A stretch of DNA of 53,717 bases, taken from contig DPRS01000038.1 in the NCBI GenBank assembly GCA_003537575.1, positions 59,821 through 113,537 on the forward strand. Reading direction: 5' to 3'. Source of the stretch: Oxalobacteraceae bacterium. Its GTDB lineage: Bacteria > Pseudomonadota > Gammaproteobacteria > Burkholderiales > Burkholderiaceae_D. Made by a program: the position numbers and the translations under genes. Below, piece after piece: positions 32,072 to 41,048 of this stretch. The notes beneath the pieces were generated by a model. The model worked only from the letters and a program-made list of their open reading frames with translations. It did no database searches and was not told the origin of the DNA. Within the stretch, counting starts at the first letter, position 1. Each line of letters opens with the position of its first letter.

Positions 32072-33598
32072 TTATGGGGCGGCGATACTTTTCTGCAGTT
32101 CCCGCTTCAATACTTTTCCAGTGCTATTTTTAGGGAACTCGGAAACGAAAACGTAACGTTTCGGCCGCTTGAAACGGGCAATGCTCTCAAGGCATAGCCT
32201 GTCCAGCTCCGCTGCGGTTACCGTGGCGCCCGGATGGCACACCACAAATGCAACAACCGCCTCACCCCATTCTGAATCAGGCGCACCGACCACTGAGACT
32301 TCTGCGACCGCTTCATGCGTCAGCAGCGCTTCCTCGACCTCACGCGGATAGATGTTGCTGCCGCCACTAATGATAACGTCTTTCGAGCGATCCTTGAGAT
32401 GCAACAGACCCCGCTCGTCCAGCAAGCCGATATCGCCGGTACGCAGTGCACCGTCCACCACGGTTTGCCGGGTCGCTTCCGGATTGTTCCAGTAACCTGC
32501 CATCACGGTCGGCCCCTTGACGACCACTTCGCCGGTCACGCCGGGCGCAACCGGCTTGTTTTCGCTGTCCACAATCGCCACATGGATCGCGGTTTGCGCA
32601 AACCCCACCGATGCCAGCATGGCCACGTCGTTCTCGACGACAGCCCGGGCCAGTTGCTCTGCCGGCAAAGCTGAGATAGTCATCGGGCTTTCGCCCTGGC
32701 CATACATTTGCGCGATGCGCGGGCCAAAGCATTGCACGGCAATTTTAATGTCTTCGACGTAAAACGGCGCCCCGCCTACCAGCATTGCACGCAGTCCGGG
32801 CCAGCTGACCGGATGCTGCTGCGCATGATGCACCAGCCGCTGCACGATGGTCGGCGCCGCAAACAGGCTCACCTTGTCGTAATGTTGAAACAAGTCAAAC
32901 AGCTCGGCTTCGTCCAGGCCGCCGGATTCAGGCACCACCTGTAAGGCGCCCTTGATGAAATACGGGATGCTGTAAATACCGCTGCCATGCGACATCGGCG
33001 CGACGTGCACCAGCACATCATCGCTAGCTACAGCTTGCACATCCGAATAAAAATGCATGGCCGCGCTGACCATGTTTGCATGCGACAGCATGACGCCCTT
33101 GGATCGGCCGGTCGTGCCGCTGGTATAAAACAGCCATGCCAGTTCGCGGTCGCTGTCGCTGGCGGGTTCGAGCGCCGGGCTGTTTGCCGCCAGGCGGTAC
33201 GCTTCAGACGCTACGTCGACCAGTTGCAAACCGTCGATCTGCGCCGCTACAGGCTGCAGCGATTGAAACAGCGCGCCTTGCGACAGGCAGGCGCGCGCAC
33301 CGGAATCGCGCAGCATGTAATCGATTTCATTTGGATGCAGCTTGCTGTTGACCGGCACGACACCCAATCCGGCATGCCAGCTGGCCAGCATCAGCTCCAT
33401 ATACTCAGGGCAATTTTTCATTGCCAGCATGACGCGGTCTCCCGCCTGCAATTCCAGCGTATGGCGCAGCCAGTATGCCAGCGACCGCACCCGCTGGTTC
33501 AACTCCGAATAAGTCAGGGCGGGCTCGATGCCCCGGGCCAGCGCTGGGCGCTGCGGGTACTGTTGCACACTGCGTTGAAAGAGATGGCTCAAGTTCAT
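32072..33598 (-). CDS. Class I acyl-CoA ligase (AMP-forming)
   Basis: Activates a carboxylic acid to its CoA thioester through an acyl-adenylate. Start 33598 (MNLSHLFQRSVQQYPQRPAL, RBS GAGG) gives 508 residues; the longer frame upstream overlaps the thiolase stop. Motifs: AMP-binding FYTSGTTGRSKGVMLSH (~170), YGQGESPMT (~300), hinge RTGDIGLLDERG (~383), KDVIISGGSNIYPREVEE (~401) and the catalytic lysine in NSTGKVLKREL near the C-terminus. The acyl chain is not identifiable. It lies between the thiolase and GntR genes. Confidence 0.92.
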   Translation of the reverse strand: MNLSHLFQRSVQQYPQRPALARGIEPALTYSELNQRVRSLAYWLRHTLELQAGDRVMLAMKNCPEYMELMLASWHAGLGVVPVNSKLHPNEIDYMLRDSGARACLSQGALFQSLQPVAAQIDGLQLVDVASEAYRLAANSPALEPASDSDRELAWLFYTSGTTGRSKGVMLSHANMVSAAMHFYSDVQAVASDDVLVHVAPMSHGSGIYSIPYFIKGALQVVPESGGLDEAELFDLFQHYDKVSLFAAPTIVQRLVHHAQQHPVSWPGLRAMLVGGAPFYVEDIKIAVQCFGPRIAQMYGQGESPMTISALPAEQLARAVVENDVAMLASVGFAQTAIHVAIVDSENKPVAPGVTGEVVVKGPTVMAGYWNNPEATRQTVVDGALRTGDIGLLDERGLLHLKDRSKDVIISGGSNIYPREVEEALLTHEAVAEVSVVGAPDSEWGEAVVAFVVCHPGATVTAAELDRLCLESIARFKRPKRYVFVSEFPKNSTGKVLKRELQKSIAAP

Positions 33599-33638
33599 GT
33601 TTGCCTCGTGACGGGTCTGCTGATAATCGGGATTCAGT

Positions 33639-34880
33639 CTATTGCTTGCCAAGGATGATGATCGAGGTCGATGCTTCTTCGACGCCGCGAAAGCCGCCGC
33701 CATTTTCCGCGATTGCAAAACGGGCATTCTCGACCTGGCGCGAACCGGCTTCGCCGCGCAGCTGCGTCACCATTTCATATACCTGCGCCAGGCCGGTGGC
33801 GCCGATCGGATGGCCGCGCGACAGCAGGCCGCCGGAAACGTTGATCGGGATTTTGCCGCCGAGCGTAGTGGCGCCTGATTCGGCCATCGGACCGCCTTCA
33901 CCAAAAGCGCAAAAGCCGAGCGCTTCGGTTTGCTGGATCTCGGCGAACGCGGTGGCATCGTGCACTTCCGCCAGCGACATATCAGCCGGGCCGACGCCGG
34001 CCATTTCATACGCCTGCAGCGCCGCCAGATGGCACAGATGGCGTTCGTACTGATCGGCGGGGCGATCGGTGGCGCTGCGCAGCACGCTGGCGCACAGCCG
34101 CACCGCACGGCTTTTCTGCAGTTTCTTCAAACCGGCTTCGTTGCAGATGATGGCAGCCGCGGCGCCATCGCTGATCGGCGCGCACATCGGCAAGGTTAGC
34201 GGCCACGACACGGCACGTGCAGCAAGCACTTCGTCGATGGTCATTGGGTATTGGAACTGGGCCAGCGGATTGCGCGTCGAATGCACATGGTTTTTCGCCG
34301 CGACTGCGGCAATCTGGCGCTGTGTGGTGCCAAAGGTTTTCATATGCAACCGAGCCAGGCTGGCATAGATATCCATAAACACGCTACGCTTGCCCGGCTC
34401 GACATAATCTGCCGGCGGCTTGACGTCGGCAGCCAGATTCATCAGGGCCTGCATTTGCTGGCTGGCTTGATGCACATCCCAGGCGCCATCGAATACTGCA
34501 AAGCTTTTTTCCTTGTCGGTTGAAAACAGCTTGTCGACACCTACCGCCAGGCAAATGTCGCCCGCGCCCGATGACACAAACATCTGGGCCGCATTGAGCG
34601 CCGTGCTGGAACTGGCACAGGCGTTTTCGACATTAACCACCGGAATACCGGTAATGCCCGCCGCCGCCAGCGCGACCTGGCCGGCGACCATGTACTGGCC
34701 TTCGATCGGGCCCTGCCCGGCAGTGGCGAAATAGGCGCCTTGCAGCATGCCGGCATCGCATCCGGCATCTTTCAAGGCTGCGTTCACTGCCTCGCACACG
34801 AGGTCCTTGACGCTGATCTCCAGCTGCTTGGCGAAGTGCGTAATACCGACGCCGACGATGTAGGTACGGTTAGTGCTCAT
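33639..34880 (-). CDS. Thiolase family protein (SCP-x/acetyl-CoA acetyltransferase type)
   Basis: A 413-residue thiolase of the lipid-transfer/SCP-x branch. The nucleophilic Cys is in VVNVENACASSSTALNAA (~88). The downstream EVHDATAFAEI (~302) and GGLLSRGHPIGATGLAQVYE (~350) carry the catalytic His residues. A partner DUF35/OB-fold protein, common for this branch, is not seen. It overlaps the end of livF by 11 bases. It would cleave a beta-ketoacyl-CoA produced from the imported and activated substrate. Confidence 0.9.
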   Translation of the reverse strand: MSTNRTYIVGVGITHFAKQLEISVKDLVCEAVNAALKDAGCDAGMLQGAYFATAGQGPIEGQYMVAGQVALAAAGITGIPVVNVENACASSSTALNAAQMFVSSGAGDICLAVGVDKLFSTDKEKSFAVFDGAWDVHQASQQMQALMNLAADVKPPADYVEPGKRSVFMDIYASLARLHMKTFGTTQRQIAAVAAKNHVHSTRNPLAQFQYPMTIDEVLAARAVSWPLTLPMCAPISDGAAAAIICNEAGLKKLQKSRAVRLCASVLRSATDRPADQYERHLCHLAALQAYEMAGVGPADMSLAEVHDATAFAEIQQTEALGFCAFGEGGPMAESGATTLGGKIPINVSGGLLSRGHPIGATGLAQVYEMVTQLRGEAGSRQVENARFAIAENGGGFRGVEEASTSIIILGKQ

Positions 34881-35583
34881 GTGTGACTCCAGTAGTTATA
34901 ATCGATTCAACAGTTTCGCGTTGCGCTTGCAACTCGGCGGCGGTGCCGGACCAGGCCACTGCGCCGTGGTCCAGCACATACTGCCGATGCGCCAGGCGCA
35001 TCGGCACCTTGAGGTTTTGCTCGACCAGCACGATGCCGGTTCCCTGCTGGTGCACCAGGGTGAAAATCTCGATCAAATGATTGACGATCAGCGGCGCCAG
35101 ACCCTCGGTCGGCTCGTCCAGCAGCAGGATTTTCGGGTTACCGAGCAAGGCGCGCGCGATCGACAGCATCTGCTGTTCACCGCCGGACAATTGGTCGCCA
35201 CCGAAGCCGATACGCTCCTGCAGCCGGGGAAATATTTCCAGCACGCGCTCGATGGTCCAGTAGCCGGGCTTGTGCGCCAAACCACCCATGCGCAAGTTTT
35301 CCATCACTGTCAGATTCGGAAAAATACGGCGGCTATCCGGCACCAGCGCAATACCCAGGCGGCTAATGTTTTCGACCGCCACGCGAGTAATGTCCTGCTG
35401 ATGGAACATGCGCCGGCCTTGCTGCAACGGCAGCAGTCCCATCATGGTTTTCAGCGTGGTGGATTTGCCCGCGCCGTTGCGGCCGACGATGGCAATGATT
35501 TCATCTTGCGCCGCCGTGATCGTCACATCGCTCAATACGCGTGCGGGTCCGTATTGAACAAAGGCGTTTTCCAGTGCAATCAT
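34870..35583 (-). CDS. Branched-chain-type ABC transporter ATP-binding protein (LivF family)
   Basis: A 237-residue ATPase: Walker A GRNGAGKSTTLKTMMG (~34), signature QLSGGEQQMLSIARAL (~135), Walker B ILLLDEPTEGLAPLIV (~157). The LivF-type insert FPNLTVMENLRMGG (~88) is visible. It pairs with the LivG-type ATPase upstream (2 bases away). The substrate of the system is set by the binding protein (38267-39466) and may be a carboxylate, not an amino acid. Confidence 0.93.
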   Translation of the reverse strand: MIALENAFVQYGPARVLSDVTITAAQDEIIAIVGRNGAGKSTTLKTMMGLLPLQQGRRMFHQQDITRVAVENISRLGIALVPDSRRIFPNLTVMENLRMGGLAHKPGYWTIERVLEIFPRLQERIGFGGDQLSGGEQQMLSIARALLGNPKILLLDEPTEGLAPLIVNHLIEIFTLVHQQGTGIVLVEQNLKVPMRLAHRQYVLDHGAVAWSGTAAELQAQRETVESIITTGVTHEH

Positions 35584-35585
35584 GC

Positions 35586-36335
35586 TTATTCATCCTCTCC
35601 CAGATAAACCGAACGCACCGTCGCGTCGGTCCGGATCTGATCTGGCGTTCCCTGCGCGATGACGCTGCCGTTGCTCATGACGACAATCTGCTCCGATAGC
35701 GACATGATGACGTCCATGTTGTGCTCGATCAGCAGGACGGTGCGGCCGGCGGAAGCGCTCTGGATCAGCCGCGTCGCCGCTTCGATTTCATGGTGGCCGA
35801 TACCGGCCAGCGGCTCATCCAGCAGCAGGATGCGCGGATTTGGCAACAAGGTCAGCCCGAGTTCCAGCGCACGCTGCAAGCCGTAAGACATGGCGCCGGC
35901 AATGTCATCGCGATGCGCCGTCAAGCCGGTCATTTCCAGCATCACATCGATATCCTCGGCAAGCTTGCGATCGTAGCGAGGCGCGATCCAGAACGGCATG
36001 AAACGGGAATGCTTGATCTGGGCGGCGATGCGCAGATTTTCGAGCACCGTCATGTCAGAAAAAATCTTGGTGATCTGAAAGCTGCGGCCGACGCCATGCC
36101 GCGCGCGCTGATGCGGCGCCAGCGCCGAAATGTCCTGGCCGTGGCACAGGACCTTGCCCTGATGCTGCAACAGGCGGCCGGCCAGCACATTGAGCAGCGT
36201 GGTCTTGCCGGCCCCGTTTGGGCCGATCAGGCCGTACACCCGCCCCGCCTCGAAATCGTGATTGACGTCGTCGATCGCCTTGAGCGCGCCGAAGCTGACA
36301 CTCACGTGAGCGCATTGCAGTGCGATATTGCTCAT
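35586..36335 (-). CDS. Branched-chain-type ABC transporter ATP-binding protein (LivG family)
   Basis: A 249-residue ATPase. ATG 36335 gives MSNIALQCAHVSVSFGALKAI and overlaps the livM stop by 4 bases; the long open frame upstream is the shadow of livM. Walker A is GPNGAGKTTLLNVLAG (~38) and Walker B is RILLLDEPLAGIGHHE (~160). The ABC signature is degenerate: AMSYGLQRALELGLTL (~142) where LSYGxQR is usual for LivG. RSFQITKIFSDMTVLENLRI is split across ~83-102. Confidence 0.92.
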   Translation of the reverse strand: MSNIALQCAHVSVSFGALKAIDDVNHDFEAGRVYGLIGPNGAGKTTLLNVLAGRLLQHQGKVLCHGQDISALAPHQRARHGVGRSFQITKIFSDMTVLENLRIAAQIKHSRFMPFWIAPRYDRKLAEDIDVMLEMTGLTAHRDDIAGAMSYGLQRALELGLTLLPNPRILLLDEPLAGIGHHEIEAATRLIQSASAGRTVLLIEHNMDVIMSLSEQIVVMSNGSVIAQGTPDQIRTDATVRSVYLGEDE

Positions 36336-37294
36336 GATTTTCCTCCGCGCCGGCGGATCCGGCCTGCGAATGCCTGGATTTCTCCCAGCACCCCTTTCGG
36401 GAAGTACAGCGTCACCAGGATGAAGACGATGCCGAGGATGCCGTACCAGTATGGCGTCCTCCCGCTCAGCCATTCCTTCAGGATCTCGAAAATCATGACG
36501 CCGGCAACCGGGCCCCATAGGGTGCCGGCGCCGCCCAGCAGCGTCATGATGATGACGTCGCCCGAGGTGCTCCAGTGCAGCATCTGCGGATTCACATACA
36601 TCAGCAGCGATGCCAGCAAGGCGCCGGCGAGGCCGCTGATGGCGCCGGACACGAGGAAGGTGATCTGCTTGATGCGATGCGTGTTGTAGCCAAGGTGCTG
36701 GGTGCGTATTTCATTTTGCTGGATGCTCGAGATGACGCGACCGAATGGCGAGCGGCGAATGATCGCAATGCCCGCCATCACCAGCACGAAAATCGCCGCC
36801 ACGTACCAGTAAAAGTTGAACGAGCTGAAGAAATCGATGCCATGAATTTCCGGGCGGGCCACGCCAGGCAGGCCGTCGGCGCCCCCAGTCCATTCGCGCA
36901 ACTTGCTGTCGGCCAGGATGTACAGCAGTTGCGTCAGCGCGAGCGTCACCAGCGCGAAGAATATGCCGGAGACACGCAGCGCGAAAAAGCTGAATATCCA
37001 GGCGCAGACAGCCGCCATCACGATTGCCGCCAGCACGCCGGCCTCGAACGGCAAGCCGAATCTTTGCGTGGTGACCGCCAGCGCATAGCCGCCGATGCCA
37101 AGAAAGCTGGCGTGGCCGAACGACACCATACCCAAAGAGCCGAACACGAAATCGAAGCCGACGGCGAAGATCGACCAGATCATAATCAGCGTCGCGAGAT
37201 TCAGATAAAAGTCATCCTGCGTCAGGAACGGCAGAACAAGAATGACCGGCGCCATCAGCAGGCCGATCAGTACATCGAAGCGTGACAGATTCAT
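36332..37294 (-). CDS. Branched-chain-type ABC transporter permease (LivM family)
   Basis: A 320-residue inner-membrane protein with about nine hydrophobic segments. LivM features include GSLGMVSFGHASFLGIGGYA (~52) and the coupling-loop region FGRVISSIQQNEIRTQHLGYN (~185, in pieces), followed by LVSGAISGLAGALLAS (~210). It overlaps both neighbours by 4 bases, with livH upstream and livG downstream, showing a coupled transport operon. Confidence 0.93.
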   Translation of the reverse strand: MNLSRFDVLIGLLMAPVILVLPFLTQDDFYLNLATLIMIWSIFAVGFDFVFGSLGMVSFGHASFLGIGGYALAVTTQRFGLPFEAGVLAAIVMAAVCAWIFSFFALRVSGIFFALVTLALTQLLYILADSKLREWTGGADGLPGVARPEIHGIDFFSSFNFYWYVAAIFVLVMAGIAIIRRSPFGRVISSIQQNEIRTQHLGYNTHRIKQITFLVSGAISGLAGALLASLLMYVNPQMLHWSTSGDVIIMTLLGGAGTLWGPVAGVMIFEILKEWLSGRTPYWYGILGIVFILVTLYFPKGVLGEIQAFAGRIRRRGGKS

Positions 37295-38148
37295 GCGGAC
37301 CTCACGGGACGGGAAAACAGGCCTTGCGGGCGCGTCAGCAATGTCGCGATCAGCAACGCGAACGTCAGCACATCGACCCAGCTGGGCATGAAGGTGTAGC
37401 CGATCGCGCGCACCATGCCGATCAGCAGGGCTGCCGCAATCACGCCGCGGATATTGCCCAGGCCGCCAAGAATGACGACGATGAAGCAGTCGATGATGGT
37501 ATTGGTCCCCATGCCCAGTTCAATTGGAAACAAGGGGGCCGCGATGGCGCCTGCCAGGCCGGCCAGACCGGCGCCGAAGCCGAAAACCGCCGTGCGGATG
37601 GTCGATGCCGGCAAACCGAGCGCCTGCACCATCTCACTGTCGCTGCTGGCGGCACGCACCAGCATGCCGAAGGTGCTGCGTTCGAGCGCGGCGAACAGCC
37701 CGATTGCGACGGCGGCACCGAAGCCGATGACGAACAGCCGGTAGACCGGGATGGTGCTACCGAACATTTCGACCGAGCCGGACAACAGGGCCGGCATCGG
37801 CGCTTCCTTGTAGCCCAGACCCCAGAACAGCTTGACCGCTTCGCTCAGCACCAGGATGAAGCCGAAGGTCAGGACCAGCTGGTAAAAGTGCGGGCGACTG
37901 TACAGCGGACGCAATGTGAATCGTTCCATCGCGATGCCGACCAGTCCGACGATCACCGTGGCCACGATGACGCCGAGCGCAAACGACCCGCTGCGATGCG
38001 CGATATCGAAGGAAAGATAAGCGCCGAGCATGTACAAGGCGCCATGGGCGAAATTGATGACACCGAGCATGCCGAAGATAAGCGTCAGCCCGGATGCCAG
38101 CAAGAACAGCAGCATGCCAAGGCTAAGCCCGATAATAATCGTGGACAT
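37291..38148 (-). CDS. Branched-chain-type ABC transporter permease (LivH family)
   Basis: A 285-residue permease with about eight membrane segments. It has the LivH hallmarks GMLGVINFAHGALYMLGAYL (~27) and RAASSDSEMVQALGLPASTIR (~185, coupling loop), then FGFGAGLAGLAGAIAAPL (~208) and a late CFIVVILGGLGNIRGV (~235). It starts 118 bases after the binding-protein gene and overlaps livM by 4 bases. Confidence 0.93.
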   Translation of the reverse strand: MSTIIIGLSLGMLLFLLASGLTLIFGMLGVINFAHGALYMLGAYLSFDIAHRSGSFALGVIVATVIVGLVGIAMERFTLRPLYSRPHFYQLVLTFGFILVLSEAVKLFWGLGYKEAPMPALLSGSVEMFGSTIPVYRLFVIGFGAAVAIGLFAALERSTFGMLVRAASSDSEMVQALGLPASTIRTAVFGFGAGLAGLAGAIAAPLFPIELGMGTNTIIDCFIVVILGGLGNIRGVIAAALLIGMVRAIGYTFMPSWVDVLTFALLIATLLTRPQGLFSRPVRSA

Positions 38149-38266
38149 AGTGATCCCTGATAGTACGGAAGGGTGTGCAACGCCGCCCGGCCGAGACGGC
38201 CGGTCAGGCGGGAAGCAGCTGGCGGCATTGCGCCCGCCGCTTCCCGGCGCACGAGTTACTTGCGGA

Positions 38267-39466
38267 TTACCGCTTGCATTCTTCGAAAATATCCTTCGGC
38301 GGATACACCTTGGTAATTTTCATGACGTAAGCGGGATGCGGCGGTTTGGCGGTAACTACTTCGCCCCACAAGCCATCCTGACGGGCCTGATGGTCGCATG
38401 CGCTCATTTCCTTGCGGCCTTCCAGCGAGTTGTCGCGCACGCTGCCGACAAATGCCTCGACCCATTTTTCACGGTCCCAGGAACCGGTCTTTTCCACCAC
38501 ATCCAGCCACCACGCCATGCCGTCGAATGCTTCGCCGGCAGCGCTCGACGGGAATTCGTTGTATTTCTTGCGATACGCTTCGACAAATTTCTTGTTCGCC
38601 GCATTCTCGACCGTAAAGTGGTAACGCACGCCGGAATTGACCCCGACCGAGGTCGGCCCCACGCCTGCCGCCATGGTTTCGTCGGCGATCACCGGACCGA
38701 AAATCTTACGGGTCTTGTCAAGGCCGACCTGGCCTGCCTGCTTCACCATGGTGACCGAGTCCGAACCGGTCATAAATAAGGCAACGCCATCCGCATTGGA
38801 GCGTGCGATCTTGTCAGCGATGGAAGAGAAATCACGGTTGCCGAGCGGCGGGAAATCCGCGCCGACGATTTCGATACCGGCTTTTTCCGCTTCCTTGCGA
38901 TACCATTCCCAGCTGTCGCGCGTTGCCTGGTAATCCGCCGTCACGCCATAGACACGCTTGAGTTTCTGATCCTTGCTGTAGGCAAGCGCCATGCGCTGTT
39001 CCATGCCCAGCGTGTTGGAAGTGCGGAAGGTATAGCGCGAGCCGCCCGGCAAGGTAATCTTGTCATCGGCCGACATCGTCACCAGATGCGGGATTTTGCG
39101 CTGCTTGGCGATATTCATGATCGCAATGGACGAGGCCGAGCTGACCGCGCCGAAAATCATTTGCGCGCCGTCCGCAATCAGGCGGGTGGTCTTTTGCACC
39201 GCCGGCTGCGGCTTGGTTTCATCGTCTTCCCAAGTCACCTGGATCGGCTTGCCCAGTACCTTGCCGCCGCGCTGCGCAATGGCCAGTTCCACGCCTTTGC
39301 GCATGTCGTCGCCAAAAATGCCATAGGTGCCGGAAAGAGAAACCACCCCGCCGATCTTGAATACGTCAGGGTCGGCGCCAAACGCACTGCCGGAAAAAGC
39401 CAGGGCAGCCACCAGCCCCAATCCTGTTGCCAGACGATGACGCGATGCTTGAATACGGGATTTCAT
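38267..39466 (-). CDS. ABC transporter substrate-binding protein (LivK-like, periplasmic)
   Basis: A 399-residue binding protein of the Leu/Ile/Val family. A Sec signal peptide (RLATGLGLVAALAFSGSAFGA) covers the first ~30 residues. The mature part begins VFKIGGVVSLSGTYGIFGDDMRKGVELA, typical for the family, with the second-lobe segment VYGVTADYQATRDSWEWYRKEAEKAG (in pieces, ~165). RBS AGGAG precedes the ATG. It is the first gene of the nine-gene operon. Neighbouring CoA-ligase and thiolase genes suggest a carboxylic-acid ligand; this is inference. Confidence 0.91.
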   Translation of the reverse strand: MKSRIQASRHRLATGLGLVAALAFSGSAFGADPDVFKIGGVVSLSGTYGIFGDDMRKGVELAIAQRGGKVLGKPIQVTWEDDETKPQPAVQKTTRLIADGAQMIFGAVSSASSIAIMNIAKQRKIPHLVTMSADDKITLPGGSRYTFRTSNTLGMEQRMALAYSKDQKLKRVYGVTADYQATRDSWEWYRKEAEKAGIEIVGADFPPLGNRDFSSIADKIARSNADGVALFMTGSDSVTMVKQAGQVGLDKTRKIFGPVIADETMAAGVGPTSVGVNSGVRYHFTVENAANKKFVEAYRKKYNEFPSSAAGEAFDGMAWWLDVVEKTGSWDREKWVEAFVGSVRDNSLEGRKEMSACDHQARQDGLWGEVVTAKPPHPAYVMKITKVYPPKDIFEECKR

Positions 39467-39889
39467 TTTGTCTCCTGAAATTGCAAATTAATAAAAAATA
39501 AATGCAAATTAATATTTAGTGATGTTTCACTATAATTTTCTGATATATCAGGTATTGCTTTATGAAATATAAGAAGTATTTTCGTGATATGCAAGAATTA
39601 TTTTTTGCGGTTTTTTTAAATGCTGCAATGCAATTAGTTGGGGTCTTGGACTTGATCGCCACACATGGATCACTGGCCATGCGTGCATCCGCCATGCGTG
39701 CATCCATGGCAGCGTGCTGATGGCGCCAGCCTGCGCGGCAGGCAGGCAACACCGAGAAAATCAGGAAAGGGAAACGGCGAATTCAGGTACGCAAGGCGCT
39801 GCGGAAAGGCGCTGAAAAATGCCTGCGTGCCGAAGAGATTTTTGCGCCGCAATAACACGGTGCACGCCTTATTCGCGTCTTTTTCGGGC
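39467..39889. other. AT-rich promoter region of the liv/CoA operon, plus tandem 15-bp repeat
   Basis: This 423-base gap has no convincing gene. The first ~150 bases are strikingly AT-rich. They hold two identical TGCAAATTAAT elements (39482-39492 and 39503-39513, start-to-start 21 bases, two helical turns) and the perfect palindrome CTGATATATCAG (39540-39551). A TATAGT box on the minus strand (39529-39534) is a weak -10 candidate. Further right, GCCATGCGTGCATCC occurs twice in exact tandem (39676-39690, 39691-39705). A 78-codon open frame at 39516-39752 has no family features. Confidence 0.6.
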
Positions 39890-40972
39890 TTATCGGCATT
39901 GCGCCAAAGCCCATTCAACATGCTCGCGCACCATTGCCGATGGATGATCGATGCGCGCCTGCAAGGCGGTGACTATTGCCGCTTGAGAATGCCCAGCCGC
40001 AGCGGCATTGCCGAGCGCAACGGCGATATTGCGCAGCCAGCACTCGTGGCCGATGCGACGGATCGGGCTGCCTTCCAGCCTGCGGTTGAATTCTTCCTCG
40101 CTCCAGGCAAACAGTTCGATCAGGCCGGCGCCATCCAGGCCGTTGCGCACTTCGAAGTCCGGCAGGACCGCGCGCTGCGCGAACTTGTTCCACGGGCAGA
40201 CCAGCTGGCAATCGTCGCAGCCATAGACGCGGTTGCCGATCAGCGGCCTCAACTCCTCGGGAATGCTGTCTTTCAATTCGATGGTCAGATAGGAAATGCA
40301 GCGCCGCGCATCCAGCCGGTACGGCCCGACGATGGCCTGGGTGGGACAGGCGTCGATGCAGGAATGGCAGGCGCCGCAATGCGCGTCCACCGGCGCATCG
40401 ACCGGCAGCGGCAAATCGGTATAGATCTCGCCTAGGAAGAACATTGAGCCCGCCTGCCGGTTCAGCAACAACGTGTGCTTGCCGCGCCAGCCGAGGCCGG
40501 CGTGGCCGGCCAGCGCCACTTCCAGCACTGGCGCGGAATCGGTGAAGGCACGGTAGCCGAACGGCCCCGTCTCTTGCGCGATGCGCTCGGCCAGCCGCTG
40601 CAGGCGGGCGCGCAAGACCTTGTGGTAATCGCGTCCGCGGGCATACACGGACACGACTGCAGCGCCCGGATCGGCTTGCCGCTGCCGCTCGGTGGCGCGC
40701 CAGTCCGGCGACGCGCCCTGGGGCAGGTAATCGAGACGGGCGGAAATCACCCGCAGCGTGCCCGGCACCAGTTCGGCGGGGCGCGCGCGCTTCATGCCGT
40801 GGCTTGCCATATAATTCATTTGGCCATGCATGCCGGCGTCCAGCCAGGCTTGCAGGCCGGCTTCTTCCTGCGTCAGATCGGCGGCGGCAATGCGCACTTC
40901 TGCCAGGCCAAGTTCGCGCCCCCATTCAGGAATCGCTTGCGCGAGCGCGTGCAGGTCGGGTTGCATAGTCAT
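39890..40972 (-). CDS. queG: Epoxyqueuosine reductase QueG
   Basis: Last step of queuosine synthesis in tRNA, cobalamin- and Fe-S-dependent. ATG 40972 gives 360 residues (MTMQPDLHALAQAIPEWG); ATG 40966 is an alternative. Two [4Fe-4S] clusters are visible: CGACHSCIDACPTQAI (~200) and YGCDDCQLVCPWNKFA (~250). An N-terminal cobalamin-binding region and a C-terminal HEAT-like tail (LRNIAVALGNAAAAG) match the family. It is divergent from tsaE with a 76-base gap. Confidence 0.94.
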   Translation of the reverse strand: MTMQPDLHALAQAIPEWGRELGLAEVRIAAADLTQEEAGLQAWLDAGMHGQMNYMASHGMKRARPAELVPGTLRVISARLDYLPQGASPDWRATERQRQADPGAAVVSVYARGRDYHKVLRARLQRLAERIAQETGPFGYRAFTDSAPVLEVALAGHAGLGWRGKHTLLLNRQAGSMFFLGEIYTDLPLPVDAPVDAHCGACHSCIDACPTQAIVGPYRLDARRCISYLTIELKDSIPEELRPLIGNRVYGCDDCQLVCPWNKFAQRAVLPDFEVRNGLDGAGLIELFAWSEEEFNRRLEGSPIRRIGHECWLRNIAVALGNAAAAGHSQAAIVTALQARIDHPSAMVREHVEWALAQCR

Positions 40973-41048
40973 CTTGGCAGGGTAATTGAAAAAATGAAAA
41001 TGGAGCGGCGGTCCGTATAAACCTGCTCCATCATCGGGAATTCGAGCA

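Noticed and set aside
39516..39752. 78-codon minus-strand frame in the liv promoter region
   Set aside because: AT-rich, no recognisable domain, and it overlaps the likely promoter elements.
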